24,194 bases of DNA from an uncultured Brachyspira sp. (GTDB lineage: Bacteria > Spirochaetota > Brachyspiria > Brachyspirales > Brachyspiraceae), in NCBI RefSeq assembly GCF_949287625.1, contig NZ_CASEGO010000041.1, positions 1-24,194 on the forward strand, written 5' to 3'. Made by a program: the position numbers and the translations under genes. The notes beneath the pieces are model-generated. The model made no database searches, was not told the DNA's origin, and worked only from the letters and a program-made list of their open reading frames with translations. The first letter of the stretch is position 1; each line of letters opens with the position of its first letter. Shown here piece by piece: positions 17,507 to 24,194 of the stretch.

Positions 17507-17532
17507 CAACTTTTTCCCGCCGCAAAAAGTTG
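17507..17532. repeat. Small hairpin with GC loop
   Basis: CAACTTTTT (17507-17515) and AAAAAGTTG (17524-17532) are perfect 9-bp arms around the loop CCCGCCGC. AAAAAGT recurs once more immediately downstream. It could act as a weak terminator or be part of an intergenic repeat; no gene ends directly before it. Confidence 0.5.
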
Positions 17533-17599
17533 CAAAAAGTGCAAATCTAAAAATAATTCTAAATAGTACTAATTATGTTTTATATGTAGAATAAATTAC

Positions 17600-17770
17600 T
17601 AAATTTAGACTTAAATATAGTCTTTTTGGTTCTTTGTGCCACACCTGCCTACGGCACACAGAGTGAGGCGTACTTCGTATGGGTCACCACCGAGCAGGTG
17701 CCTTACCTACGGCACGCAAAGCGTTGGCAAAAGAAGCGGGGGATGTGGTGAGCAAAGCTCAAGATATTAA
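17600..17770 (-). repeat. GC-rich dispersed repeat core (copy C), reverse orientation
   Basis: A GC-rich island in very AT-rich surroundings. Read on the minus strand it gives GAGCTTTGCTCACCACATCC, then CCGCTTCTTTTGCC, and at the far end AAAGAACCAAAAAGACTATA. These blocks occur in the same order as inside elements A (about 2932-3009) and B (about 21197-21253). Between them is an extra segment with CCTACGGCAC twice (about 17650 and 17706) and a short stem of CACCTGC with GCAGGTG. The terminal GACTTG inverted repeats of A and B are not evident. With the preceding repeats it occupies most of the 805-base gap between oppB and the TPR genes. The stretch 17533-17599 shows nothing. Confidence 0.55.
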
Positions 17771-17825
17771 AATAAAAATATAAATTTATTTTGACAAAAT
17801 ATAGTTGTTTGGTTATATTACAGCC

Positions 17826-18782
17826 TCATTTCAAGCCATATTCATCTTTAAGATATTTTATATTTTCTTTAGCATATTCATTATTAGGATCTAATTTTAA
17901 AGCCTTTTTATAATCTTTTAAAGCCTCTTCATAAAGACCTAGATTTTCTTTAGAATAACCTCTATTATTATAGGCATCTGCATAATCAGGTTTTAATTTT
18001 ATAGCCTTATCAAAATCTTCTATTGCTTCTTCATAAAGCTCTAAATTATATTTTGAATTACCTATGTTGTTGTAAATAACTGCATCATCATCTGCTATTT
18101 TTATAGCTTTATTAAAATCTTTTATTGCTTCTTTAAAAAGTCCGAGCTCATTTTCTAATACTCCTTTATTATTATAAGCATCAAATAAATTAGGGTCTAT
18201 TGATAAAGCTTTGTCAAAATCTTTTATAGCTTCTTCTAAAAGTCCTAAATCGCTTTTAATAAGTCCTCTATTATAATAAGCATCTGTATAATCGGCTCTT
18301 AACTCTATAGCCTTATCATATTCTTCTATAGCTTCTTTTAAAAGTCCAAGTCTAGTTTTAGCAATACCTTTATTATAATAAGCATCTGCCATATTAGGGT
18401 TTAACTTTATAGCTTCATCATAATATTTTATAGCTTCTGCATATTCTCCATTAGCACTTTTATGAATACCTTTAGAATTATAATCATGATAATCAGTAAG
18501 ATTGTTTAAATGATCAATATCAACTTTTTTTTGATTGTCAGCTATATTTGTAAAACTGCCTATAAAATATTTTTTATCTGACATTATTTTATTTAATTCT
18601 TCATTAAAAGTTTTTGCTCTGTCATTAAAATCATCAAAATCAGAGCAGCTTTCTGCATCAATATTATTTAAAAAATCATTAAATTCATCTACACATTTAT
18701 TTAATTCCGTTTTGAAATTTTCTAATTTGTTTTTAGATTCTTTTACATGTTGTATAAATAAAAAATTAGTCATTGCTGCCAT
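17826..18782 (-). CDS. TPR-repeat protein with a helical N-terminal domain
   Basis: 318 residues. Residues 1-95 are a charged helical, probably coiled-coil, segment (VKESKNKLENFKTELNKCVDEFNDFL). Six tetratricopeptide repeats of 34 residues follow to the end, with consensus Y..A...(K/R)G......G...EAI.DFDKAI.L.P. TPR arrays bind partner proteins; no enzymatic motif is seen and the partner is unknown. There is no signal peptide, so it is probably cytosolic. AGGAG lies 6 bases before the ATG. The start is 37 bases after the stop of the larger TPR gene, so the two are likely co-transcribed. The last residues, EYAKENIKYLKDEYGLK, are echoed by the pseudogene at 20909. Confidence 0.9.
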   Translation of the reverse strand: MAAMTNFLFIQHVKESKNKLENFKTELNKCVDEFNDFLNNIDAESCSDFDDFNDRAKTFNEELNKIMSDKKYFIGSFTNIADNQKKVDIDHLNNLTDYHDYNSKGIHKSANGEYAEAIKYYDEAIKLNPNMADAYYNKGIAKTRLGLLKEAIEEYDKAIELRADYTDAYYNRGLIKSDLGLLEEAIKDFDKALSIDPNLFDAYNNKGVLENELGLFKEAIKDFNKAIKIADDDAVIYNNIGNSKYNLELYEEAIEDFDKAIKLKPDYADAYNNRGYSKENLGLYEEALKDYKKALKLDPNNEYAKENIKYLKDEYGLK

Positions 18783-18819
18783 TTTTAACTCCTATAACTA
18801 CAATTCATAATAATGAAAT

Positions 18820-20871
18820 TTATAAAGAAATATTTTTATCTTTACAAAACTCAGCTGCTAAATCTATATCTGTAAATTCCTCTTTTATAATATCTTTAAA
18901 TACCATAAGATAGAATTCATCTTCTAAAGCTAACTCATAAGATTTCTCCAAATCATCTAATGCTGACTTCTCTAAATCACTACAACATTTTTGTGATTGA
19001 TTAATTTTTGATATAATTTTACCAAAAAATGATTTCTTCTCATCTTTTTTATTTTCTGAATTACTCTCTTTTGATAAGAGAAATTTGACCTTAGACCTTA
19101 AAATATACAAAAACCAATCATTATCATTTAACTCAATAGCTTTATCATAATTTTCTATACTTTCTCTATATTGATGTAAATAATCATAACAAGAAGCTCT
19201 TTCACTGTAATATTCTGGATTATTAGGATTATATTCTATAGCTTTGTCCAAATCTAAAATAGCTTCAGCATAATTTTTTAAATACTTTTTAGAAGAGCCT
19301 CTGCAATAATAGGCATTAAAATGATTAGGATTTTTATTTATCAGTATATCAAAATCTTTTATAGCTTCTTCATACTTTAATGCTCTATATTTAGTATATC
19401 CTCTTTCATAATAAACATCAAAATTATCAGGATAGTCTTTGATTATTTTATCATATATTTTCAAAGCCTCTTCATATCTGTTCATATTAGATAAACAAAA
19501 AGCAATATTATAATAAGATAAGCTATAATGAGGATTTATTTCTAATGATCTTTTATAATAGTTAATTGCTTCTTGATAATTTCCAAGATTATGCTCAATA
19601 AGCCCCAAATTAATATAAGCAGCTGAATATTGAGGATTTATCTCCAATGCCTTATTATAGTATTCAATAGCTTTTTCATAATCATGCATTTCATAATATG
19701 ATAAACCAATATTATAATATGACATGTCCATAGAAGTATTTAACTCTAATGCCTTATTGAAATTTTTAATAGCTTCTTCATAATTTCTTTTATAATGATA
19801 AACCAAACCAATAGTGTTATATATTTCAGCATTATTATTATCTATACACAAAGCCTTATTCAAATAATATAAAGCATCATCATATAATTCTAATTCTATT
19901 TTTATCAAAGCAATTTCATTGTAAATACCAATATCATTACTATTTATTTCAAGTATTTTATTTAAACAAGATAAAGCTTCATCATAATCACCTAAAGCCC
20001 TTTTAATTAAAAATATTTTAAAATAAGCATCTGCACTATTAGGATAAATTTGAAGTGCTTTTTCTAAATAAGATAAAGCCTCATCATTCAAATTTAATTT
20101 ATGCAAAGCAAAAGCAATATCATAATATGCATCAATAAAATTAGGATTTATTTCTAATGCTTTTTTTAAATATTCTAAAGATTCCTCCATATATCCTGCA
20201 TCGATTTTTATATTTCCTATTCTGTCATAAATATAAATGTCATCAGGATACATTTCTATAATTTTATTTAAATATTCATTAGCTTCCTGCTCTAAACCTA
20301 AACTTAATTTTATAGAATAAATTTTTAAATATGTTTCAATATTATTAGGCTCTATTTCTAAAGCTTTATTTAAATAAGACAAAGCCTCATTATCTAAACC
20401 CATAGAATGTTTTAACAAAGCAATGTTATGGTAGGCGATAATGAGATTAGGATTTATCGCTATAGCCTTCTCATAATACTTTAAAGCTTCATCAAATTCA
20501 TTTAGATTGTATTTACATAAACCAATAGTGTTATATGCAAAACTTGCTGTAGAATTTTTATCTAATTCTACAACTTTATTAAAATCTTCTATTGACTCTT
20601 TATAAAAAGCCATATAAAATTTAGCCAATCCCCTTTCATAATAGGAATTATAATCTCCAAGATCAATAGCTCTGTCAAAATCTTTTACAGCTTCTTCATA
20701 CAAATTCAAATTTAATTTTGCTAATCCTCTGTTATGATAAAGATCATAAGAATCACCATTATAAAATATAACTTTATCAATATATTCAATAGATTTTTCA
20801 TAATCTTTATTTTCAAATGCTTCCTTAGCTTTATTTAATAATTCTTCAATACTATTATTACTATTATTCAT
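18820..20871 (-). CDS. Large TPR-repeat protein
   Basis: 683 residues with about 17 consecutive 34-residue tetratricopeptide repeats spanning roughly residues 5-585. A C-terminal non-TPR part follows, with a lysine-rich stretch (SENKKDEKKSFFGKIISKINQ) and a short helical end. The repeats vary enough from one another to be an old array, not a recent amplification. There is no signal peptide and no membrane segment; a protein-binding scaffold in the cytosol is the likely role. Bacterial TPR arrays can also act with glycosyltransferases (OGT-like), but no catalytic domain is attached here. AGGAAA precedes the ATG. Confidence 0.9.
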   Translation of the reverse strand: MNNSNNSIEELLNKAKEAFENKDYEKSIEYIDKVIFYNGDSYDLYHNRGLAKLNLNLYEEAVKDFDRAIDLGDYNSYYERGLAKFYMAFYKESIEDFNKVVELDKNSTASFAYNTIGLCKYNLNEFDEALKYYEKAIAINPNLIIAYHNIALLKHSMGLDNEALSYLNKALEIEPNNIETYLKIYSIKLSLGLEQEANEYLNKIIEMYPDDIYIYDRIGNIKIDAGYMEESLEYLKKALEINPNFIDAYYDIAFALHKLNLNDEALSYLEKALQIYPNSADAYFKIFLIKRALGDYDEALSCLNKILEINSNDIGIYNEIALIKIELELYDDALYYLNKALCIDNNNAEIYNTIGLVYHYKRNYEEAIKNFNKALELNTSMDMSYYNIGLSYYEMHDYEKAIEYYNKALEINPQYSAAYINLGLIEHNLGNYQEAINYYKRSLEINPHYSLSYYNIAFCLSNMNRYEEALKIYDKIIKDYPDNFDVYYERGYTKYRALKYEEAIKDFDILINKNPNHFNAYYCRGSSKKYLKNYAEAILDLDKAIEYNPNNPEYYSERASCYDYLHQYRESIENYDKAIELNDNDWFLYILRSKVKFLLSKESNSENKKDEKKSFFGKIISKINQSQKCCSDLEKSALDDLEKSYELALEDEFYLMVFKDIIKEEFTDIDLAAEFCKDKNISL

Positions 20872-20908
20872 AATACAATTTCCTATAAAACTAATTTTTT
20901 ATATAATT

Positions 20909-21090
20909 TTATTTAAGTCCATATTCTTTTTTAAGACTTTTCATATTTTCAATGCATATTCATTATTTGGATCTAATTCCATAGATTTTTTAAAAATCAT
21001 AAATTACTTTTAAATAATACTCTATAGCTTCTTTATATTATACTAAATTATTTTGAACAATTCCATTAGTATTATATATCTTTATTAAAA
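20909..21090 (-). pseudogene. Decayed fragment of a third TPR gene
   Basis: Reading the minus strand with frame changes gives IYNTNGIVQNNLV, stop, YKEAIEYYLKVI, then (after a frameshift) SMELDPNNEYA, another shift, and ENMKSLKKEYGLK followed by a stop at 20909-20911. This matches the last repeat and tail of the 318-residue TPR protein (LKLDPNNEYAKENIKYLKDEYGLK). At least one stop codon and two frameshifts are needed, so no product is expected. Only about one and a half repeats survive. Part of the fragment may supply leader sequence to the large TPR gene just downstream. Confidence 0.8.
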
Positions 21091-21160
21091 ATATAATTAT
21101 ATATTTCTATTATTCATATTTTAATTTATTAAATTACTATAATATAATAGCATTATATTA

Positions 21161-21373
21161 GACTTGTTTCAAAACTAAATTTATTTATTAATTGTGGGGA
21201 CTAGCCCCCACACCCCCACTTCTTTTGGTGACCCAAAGAAGCAAAATGACTGCATCTTTATATACTAAAATAAGAAATTATACAACATATAAAACATTGT
21301 ATTTTATGATTTAAGATTAAATAATTTTAAAGTTAATATTGTCAAGTATTGTCAAGTACTTTTGAAACAAGTC
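21161..21373. mobile_element. MITE-like dispersed element, copy B
   Basis: The ends are GACTTGTTTCAAAA (21161-21174) and its perfect complement TTTTGAAACAAGTC (21360-21373). The interior has a GTGGGG/CCCCAC hairpin (21196-21212), then CTTCTTTTGG...CCCAAAGAAG (about 21221-21243), which also folds, then GCAAAATGACTGCATC. A 10-bp unit, TATTGTCAAG, is doubled near the right end (21338-21357). No coding capacity. Same ends and block order as copy A (2865-3103). The rest of the gap between the TPR genes and 21499 is the TPR pseudogene and plain AT-rich sequence. Confidence 0.75.
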
Positions 21374-21419
21374 TATTATAAAAATAATTTAATACTATAA
21401 AAAATTGCTATTAATAAAT

Positions 21420-21448
21420 TTGCTTGTTTTATTTTTTATATTTAGTAT
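21420..21448 (+). promoter_or_regulatory. Possible promoter of the alpha-hydroxy-acid oxidoreductase gene
   Basis: TTGCTT (21420-21425) and TAGTAT (21443-21448) with a 17-base spacer lie about 50 bases before the ATG. They are a modest match in AT-rich DNA. Confidence 0.4.
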
Positions 21449-21498
21449 TATTACTATGAATTATTATCAGTTTAATTATTATTATCGGAGGAAATGTT

Positions 21499-22512
21499 AT
21501 GACATATAAAGAAATTATAGAGAATGCTAAAGACTGTATGGGATTTTGTAAAGCATGTATTATATGTAATGGTAAAGTATGTAAAAATAGTATGCCCGGA
21601 CCTGGTGCCAAAGGAATAGGAGATGTAGCTATTAGAAATTATGACAAATGGAGAGATATAAGGCTCAATATGGATACAATATGTTCTAATGAAGATATTG
21701 ATACTTCTTTTGAACTATTCGGAAAAAAATTCAAATACCCTATATTTGCAGGTCCTGTAGGTGCTGTGCAGCTTCACTATGGCGATAAATATACAGAAGA
21801 AGAATATAATGATATATTAGTAAAATCATGTCATGAGGCTGGCATTGCTGCTTTTACAGGAGACGGAACTAATCCTAATGTAATGATTGCTGCTACTACT
21901 ATGATAAAAAAACAAAACGGCATAGGAATACCTACTGTTAAGCCTTGGAATATCGATGTTATAAAAGAAAAAATGAAATTGGTTGCCGATTCAAATGCTT
22001 TTGCTGTTGCTATGGATGTTGATGCCGCTGGACTTCCTTTTTTAAAAAATCTTACTCCAAAGGCTGGAAGCAAAACAGTTGATGAATTAAGACAAATAAA
22101 AGAGATTGCTCAAAGACCATTCATAGTAAAAGGAATAATGACTGTAAAAGGAGCTAAAAAGGCTTTAGAGGCTGGTGCTGATGCTATAATAGTATCAAAT
22201 CATGGAGGACGCGTACTTGATCAATGTCCTTCTACTGCTGAAGTATTGCCTGAAATTGCTGATGCGGTTAAAGGAAAAATAAAAATATTAGTAGACGGCG
22301 GAATAAGAAGCGGTGCTGATATATTAAAAGCTCTTGCTATTGGAGCTGACGGAGTTGTTATTGCCAGAACTTTTGTAATAGCAGCATACGGCGGAGGTGA
22401 AGAAGGAGTTAAATCATATGCTTCACAATTAGGTGCTGAACTTGAAGACGCTATGACTATGTGCGGTGTTCACAGCTTAAAAGAAATAACTAGAGAAATT
22501 GTAAGACTTTAA
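21499..22512 (+). CDS. FMN-dependent alpha-hydroxy-acid oxidoreductase with N-terminal cysteine cluster
   Basis: A cytosolic TIM-barrel flavoprotein of the lactate oxidase / glycolate oxidase / L-lactate dehydrogenase superfamily, 337 residues. The core motifs are AGPVGAVQLHYG (FMN-binding side), FIVKGIMTVKGAKKALEAGADAIIVSNHGGRVLD, with the probable catalytic histidine at 235 and substrate-binding arginine at 238, and ILVDGGIRSGADILKALAIGADGVVIAR (phosphate binding). Unlike classical members it starts with C13-x3-C17-x2-C20-x2-C23-x4-C28 followed by PGPGAKGIG. This arrangement, which I associate with related proteins of anaerobes, suggests a metal or iron-sulfur site. A strong GGAGG precedes the ATG. 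It is a single-gene unit. The substrate (lactate or another 2-hydroxy acid) and the electron acceptor are unknown. Confidence 0.88.
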   Translation: MTYKEIIENAKDCMGFCKACIICNGKVCKNSMPGPGAKGIGDVAIRNYDKWRDIRLNMDTICSNEDIDTSFELFGKKFKYPIFAGPVGAVQLHYGDKYTEEEYNDILVKSCHEAGIAAFTGDGTNPNVMIAATTMIKKQNGIGIPTVKPWNIDVIKEKMKLVADSNAFAVAMDVDAAGLPFLKNLTPKAGSKTVDELRQIKEIAQRPFIVKGIMTVKGAKKALEAGADAIIVSNHGGRVLDQCPSTAEVLPEIADAVKGKIKILVDGGIRSGADILKALAIGADGVVIARTFVIAAYGGGEEGVKSYASQLGAELEDAMTMCGVHSLKEITREIVRL

Positions 22513-22542
22513 TTTGCTTAATTTTTATTAATTTGATTTTTA

Positions 22543-22595
22543 AAACTCAATATAAAAAGCTATCAAAAAAAACTCTTTATATTGAGTTTATTTTT
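22543..22595. terminator. Bidirectional terminator between convergent genes
   Basis: AAACTCAATATAAA (22543-22556) is perfectly complementary to TTTATATTGAGTTT (22576-22589). A T-rich run follows on the right and an A/T-rich run precedes on the left, so it can end both the oxidoreductase gene and the ankyrin gene. Confidence 0.85.
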
Positions 22596-22599
22596 TGAA

Positions 22600-23241
22600 T
22601 CAATAGTTTTCAAGCATTTTTATGATATTAGAATTTCCAGCATATAAAGCATAATCTAATGCAGTAAAGCCGGATATATCTTGTATAGTTGTATCAGCAT
22701 TATGTTTTAATAATATATTTACTATTTCTTCATAACCTTTTTGAGAAGCTCTTATTAAAGCAGTACGCCCGTCATAACTTTTTAGATTTATATCAGCATT
22801 ATGAGCTAATAGAATATTAACTATTTCTGTGTATCCATTTACAGAAGCCTCTATCAAAGCAGTACGGTCATTATCACATTTAATATTTACATCAGCATTA
22901 TGAGCTAACAACATATTAACTATTTCAGTATGTCCTTTTGAAGAAGCAAGCATCAAAGCAGTTTGTCCGTCATAGTTTTGAATATTTACATCAGCATTAT
23001 GAGCTAATAAAGTATTAACTATTTTTGTATATCCTTTTGATGAAGCTTCCATTAAAGCAGTGTATCCGTATTCATTATCTTTCATATTTATATCAGAATT
23101 CAATTTCAATAATATATTTACTATACTTTCATGTACTTTTTTTGAAGAAACAATTAATGCATAAGATGATGCTTCTTTATAAAAAGAACAGCTTACCAAT
23201 ATAAACAATAATGCTAATAAAATTAATAATAATTTTTTCAT
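22600..23241 (-). CDS. Ankyrin-repeat lipoprotein
   Basis: 213 residues. MKKLLLILLALLFILVSC is a lipoprotein signal with the lipid-attachment cysteine at 18, so the protein is probably exported and anchored in a membrane. About five ankyrin repeats of 33 residues follow (G.TALM.AS..G..EIVN.LL.HNADVN). The middle copies are nearly identical at both protein and DNA level, pointing to recent repeat amplification or gene conversion. Ankyrin repeats mediate protein binding; the partner is unknown and could be periplasmic or at the host interface. AAAGG precedes the ATG. Confidence 0.9.
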   Translation of the reverse strand: MKKLLLILLALLFILVSCSFYKEASSYALIVSSKKVHESIVNILLKLNSDINMKDNEYGYTALMEASSKGYTKIVNTLLAHNADVNIQNYDGQTALMLASSKGHTEIVNMLLAHNADVNIKCDNDRTALIEASVNGYTEIVNILLAHNADINLKSYDGRTALIRASQKGYEEIVNILLKHNADTTIQDISGFTALDYALYAGNSNIIKMLENY

Positions 23242-23258
23242 ATAATACCTTTATTATT

Positions 23259-23287
23259 TTTATATCATCATAAAAAGTAAAAATCAA
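23259..23287 (-). promoter_or_regulatory. Probable promoter of the ankyrin gene
   Basis: On the minus strand, TTGATT (plus 23282-23287), a 17-base spacer and TATAAA (plus 23259-23264) lie about 20 bases before the start codon. Confidence 0.55.
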
Positions 23288-23393
23288 TATAAAATTATTA
23301 TATATATTTCATAATCTGAAAATAAAAAATTAATCAATAAATAATTATAAAGATATTAATAAACATCAATATGTTTTAAATTAATAAAGCATA

Positions 23394-24014
23394 TCATTTT
23401 TTTCCTATAACAGAATATATAAATCCTTTTAATTGTTTTTTCTCTATTATTTCAAATCCATTTTTAATCATTCTTTTTGATATACCTTCTTTATTTTCTG
23501 TATGACAATCACCGCTTTTCATCAAAGGAAATAAAATATTATTATCTATCCAAGCAGCGATGCCTCCTACTCCTGTATCTGATAATATATAAATACCGCC
23601 TTTTTTAAGAATACGGTAAACCTCTTTCATAGCTTCATTTGGATAAGGATAATGATGAAAACTTTGTATACATGTTACTACATCAAAACTATTGTCATCA
23701 AATGGAAGTTTATCTGCACTGCCCAAAACAAATTCAGCATTTCTTATATTTTTAGATTTTGCCATTTTTAGCATTTCCTCTGATAAATCAAGTCCGTAAA
23801 ATAATGTATTATCTTTATATTGAAGTAAATTTATTAAATATCCCGTTCCGCATCCTACATCTAAAAGTTTATTATAATCAATATTTTTTAAATATTCTGA
23901 TACATAATTGCAGCTTATCTTTCCAAATTTTGAATAATATACTGTATCTTTTTCATCATAAATACTTGCTTGTTTATTAAAATGTTCTTTAGATAATTTT
24001 TCATAATCTTTCAT
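23394..24014 (-). CDS. Class I SAM-dependent methyltransferase
   Basis: A 206-residue cytosolic methyltransferase of the Methyltransf_11 / UbiE-like type. From the chosen start, motif I LLDVGCGTGYL (50-60) binds S-adenosylmethionine. LYGLDLSEEMLKMAK follows with the ribose-binding acidic residue, then AEFVLGSADKLPFDDNSFDVVTCIQSFHHYP, and RILKKGGIYILSDTG. The frame is open a further 7 codons to a TTG at 24035, but the ATG at 24014 has AAGGAA at the right distance and is preferred. The substrate cannot be told from the sequence; small molecules are usual for this type. It is a single gene with its own promoter, divergent from the gene beginning at 24192. Confidence 0.9.
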   Translation of the reverse strand: MKDYEKLSKEHFNKQASIYDEKDTVYYSKFGKISCNYVSEYLKNIDYNKLLDVGCGTGYLINLLQYKDNTLFYGLDLSEEMLKMAKSKNIRNAEFVLGSADKLPFDDNSFDVVTCIQSFHHYPYPNEAMKEVYRILKKGGIYILSDTGVGGIAAWIDNNILFPLMKSGDCHTENKEGISKRMIKNGFEIIEKKQLKGFIYSVIGKK

Positions 24015-24049
24015 AACAATTTCCTTATTTAACAATAATTTGTTAGACT

Positions 24050-24077
24050 ATTATAACATTTAAAATAATAAAATCAA
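24050..24077 (-). promoter_or_regulatory. Probable promoter of the methyltransferase gene
   Basis: On the minus strand, TTGATT (plus 24072-24077), a 16-base spacer and a perfect TATAAT (plus 24050-24055), about 36 bases before the start codon. Confidence 0.65.
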
Positions 24078-24097
24078 TAAATATTACAATAAATAAG

Positions 24098-24194
24098 TGT
24101 TTAAGAGCCATAGATATTGCACAGTTTTAGTTTAAAAAAAGGAGGTATTCCTTATAATTTAAATTATCACAACAAACAAAAAGGAATAGCTATG
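24098..24194. repeat. Right arm of the 97-bp terminal inverted repeat
   Basis: Reverse complement of 1-97 with one mismatch, at 24189 (partner position 6). It ends with an ATG at 24192-24194 pointing out of the window. Homology with the left arm starts sharply at 24098. Beyond the last base nothing can be said, and the repeat may go on. Confidence 0.95.
24144..24194 (+). promoter_or_regulatory. Leader and start codon of an outward gene, with a weaker Shine-Dalgarno-masking inverted repeat
   Basis: AAGGAA at 24181-24186 is the ribosome-binding site for the ATG at 24192. AAGGAATA (24181-24188) is complementary to TATTCCTT (24146-24153). One mismatch then interrupts what is a 10-bp pairing in the left copy. 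The 14-bp palindrome ATAATTTAAATTAT at 24154-24167 lies between the arms, and a TATAAT at 24153-24158 could be a -10 box. A second Shine-Dalgarno-like GGAGG at 24141-24145 has no ATG, GTG or TTG start in range. The gene product is outside the window. Confidence 0.5.

Noticed and set aside
17620..17765. GC-rich island as a tRNA or rRNA fragment
   Set aside because: No cloverleaf, T-loop GTTCRANYC-type motif or rRNA signature could be found. It matches the core of the dispersed elements instead.
18820..20871. Periodic ~100-base DNA repeats resembling a CRISPR or satellite array
   Set aside because: The period is 102 bases, equal to 34 codons, and the frame encodes a continuous TPR protein with varied repeats.
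21831..22073. Open frame on the minus strand within the oxidoreductase gene
   Set aside because: It lies entirely antisense to a well-conserved flavoprotein and lacks a ribosome-binding site.
1..24194. Terminal repeats as evidence of a circular plasmid or phage genome
   Set aside because: The end repeats are inverted, not direct, and the content is ordinary chromosomal metabolism and transport with no replication or phage genes.
24141..24194. A leader peptide starting after GGAGG at 24141
   Set aside because: No ATG, GTG or TTG lies within 5-15 bases of it.

Overview
The window is very AT-rich and looks like Brachyspira (Spirochaetota) chromosome. This is inferred from base composition, codon use, the abundance of TPR and ankyrin proteins, the chemoreceptor type and the small GC-rich intergenic repeats. 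No rRNA, tRNA, CRISPR array, transposase, integrase or phage gene is visible.

Layout. Plus strand, left part: an alpha-glucan (glycogen) phosphorylase (219-2780), a DUF554 membrane protein (3133-3831) and a 372-residue protein I do not recognise (3945-5063). A methyl-accepting chemotaxis protein runs on the minus strand (5141-6802) and diverges from a DUF815-type AAA+ ATPase on the plus strand (7040-8218). From 17020 down to 8223, seven closely spaced minus-strand genes look like one operon: oppB, oppC, oppD and oppF, then three paralogous polytopic membrane proteins resembling GT-C glycosyltransferases. No substrate-binding oppA is present. An 800-base gap follows that is rich in GC islands and inverted repeats. 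Next come two TPR-repeat genes on the minus strand (17826-20871) and the decayed remains of a third (20909-21090). A flavin-dependent alpha-hydroxy-acid oxidoreductase (21499-22512, plus), an ankyrin-repeat lipoprotein (22600-23241, minus) and a SAM methyltransferase (23394-24014, minus) complete the window.

The most striking structure is at the edges. The first 97 bases and the last 97 bases are inverted copies of each other with a single difference. Each copy ends exactly at an outward-pointing ATG preceded by a Shine-Dalgarno sequence. Two genes just outside the window therefore appear to share one leader, in which the Shine-Dalgarno can pair with an upstream complementary segment. The 24 kb between them could in principle invert by recombination.

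Two copies of a roughly 210-240 bp element with GACTTGTTTCAAAAC-type terminal inverted repeats (2865-3103 and 21161-21373) resemble a small non-autonomous mobile element. A related GC-rich core lies at about 17620-17765. The opp operon promoter has a perfect 9-bp palindrome over its -35 box and a second, imperfect one around its -10, which suggests repressor control.
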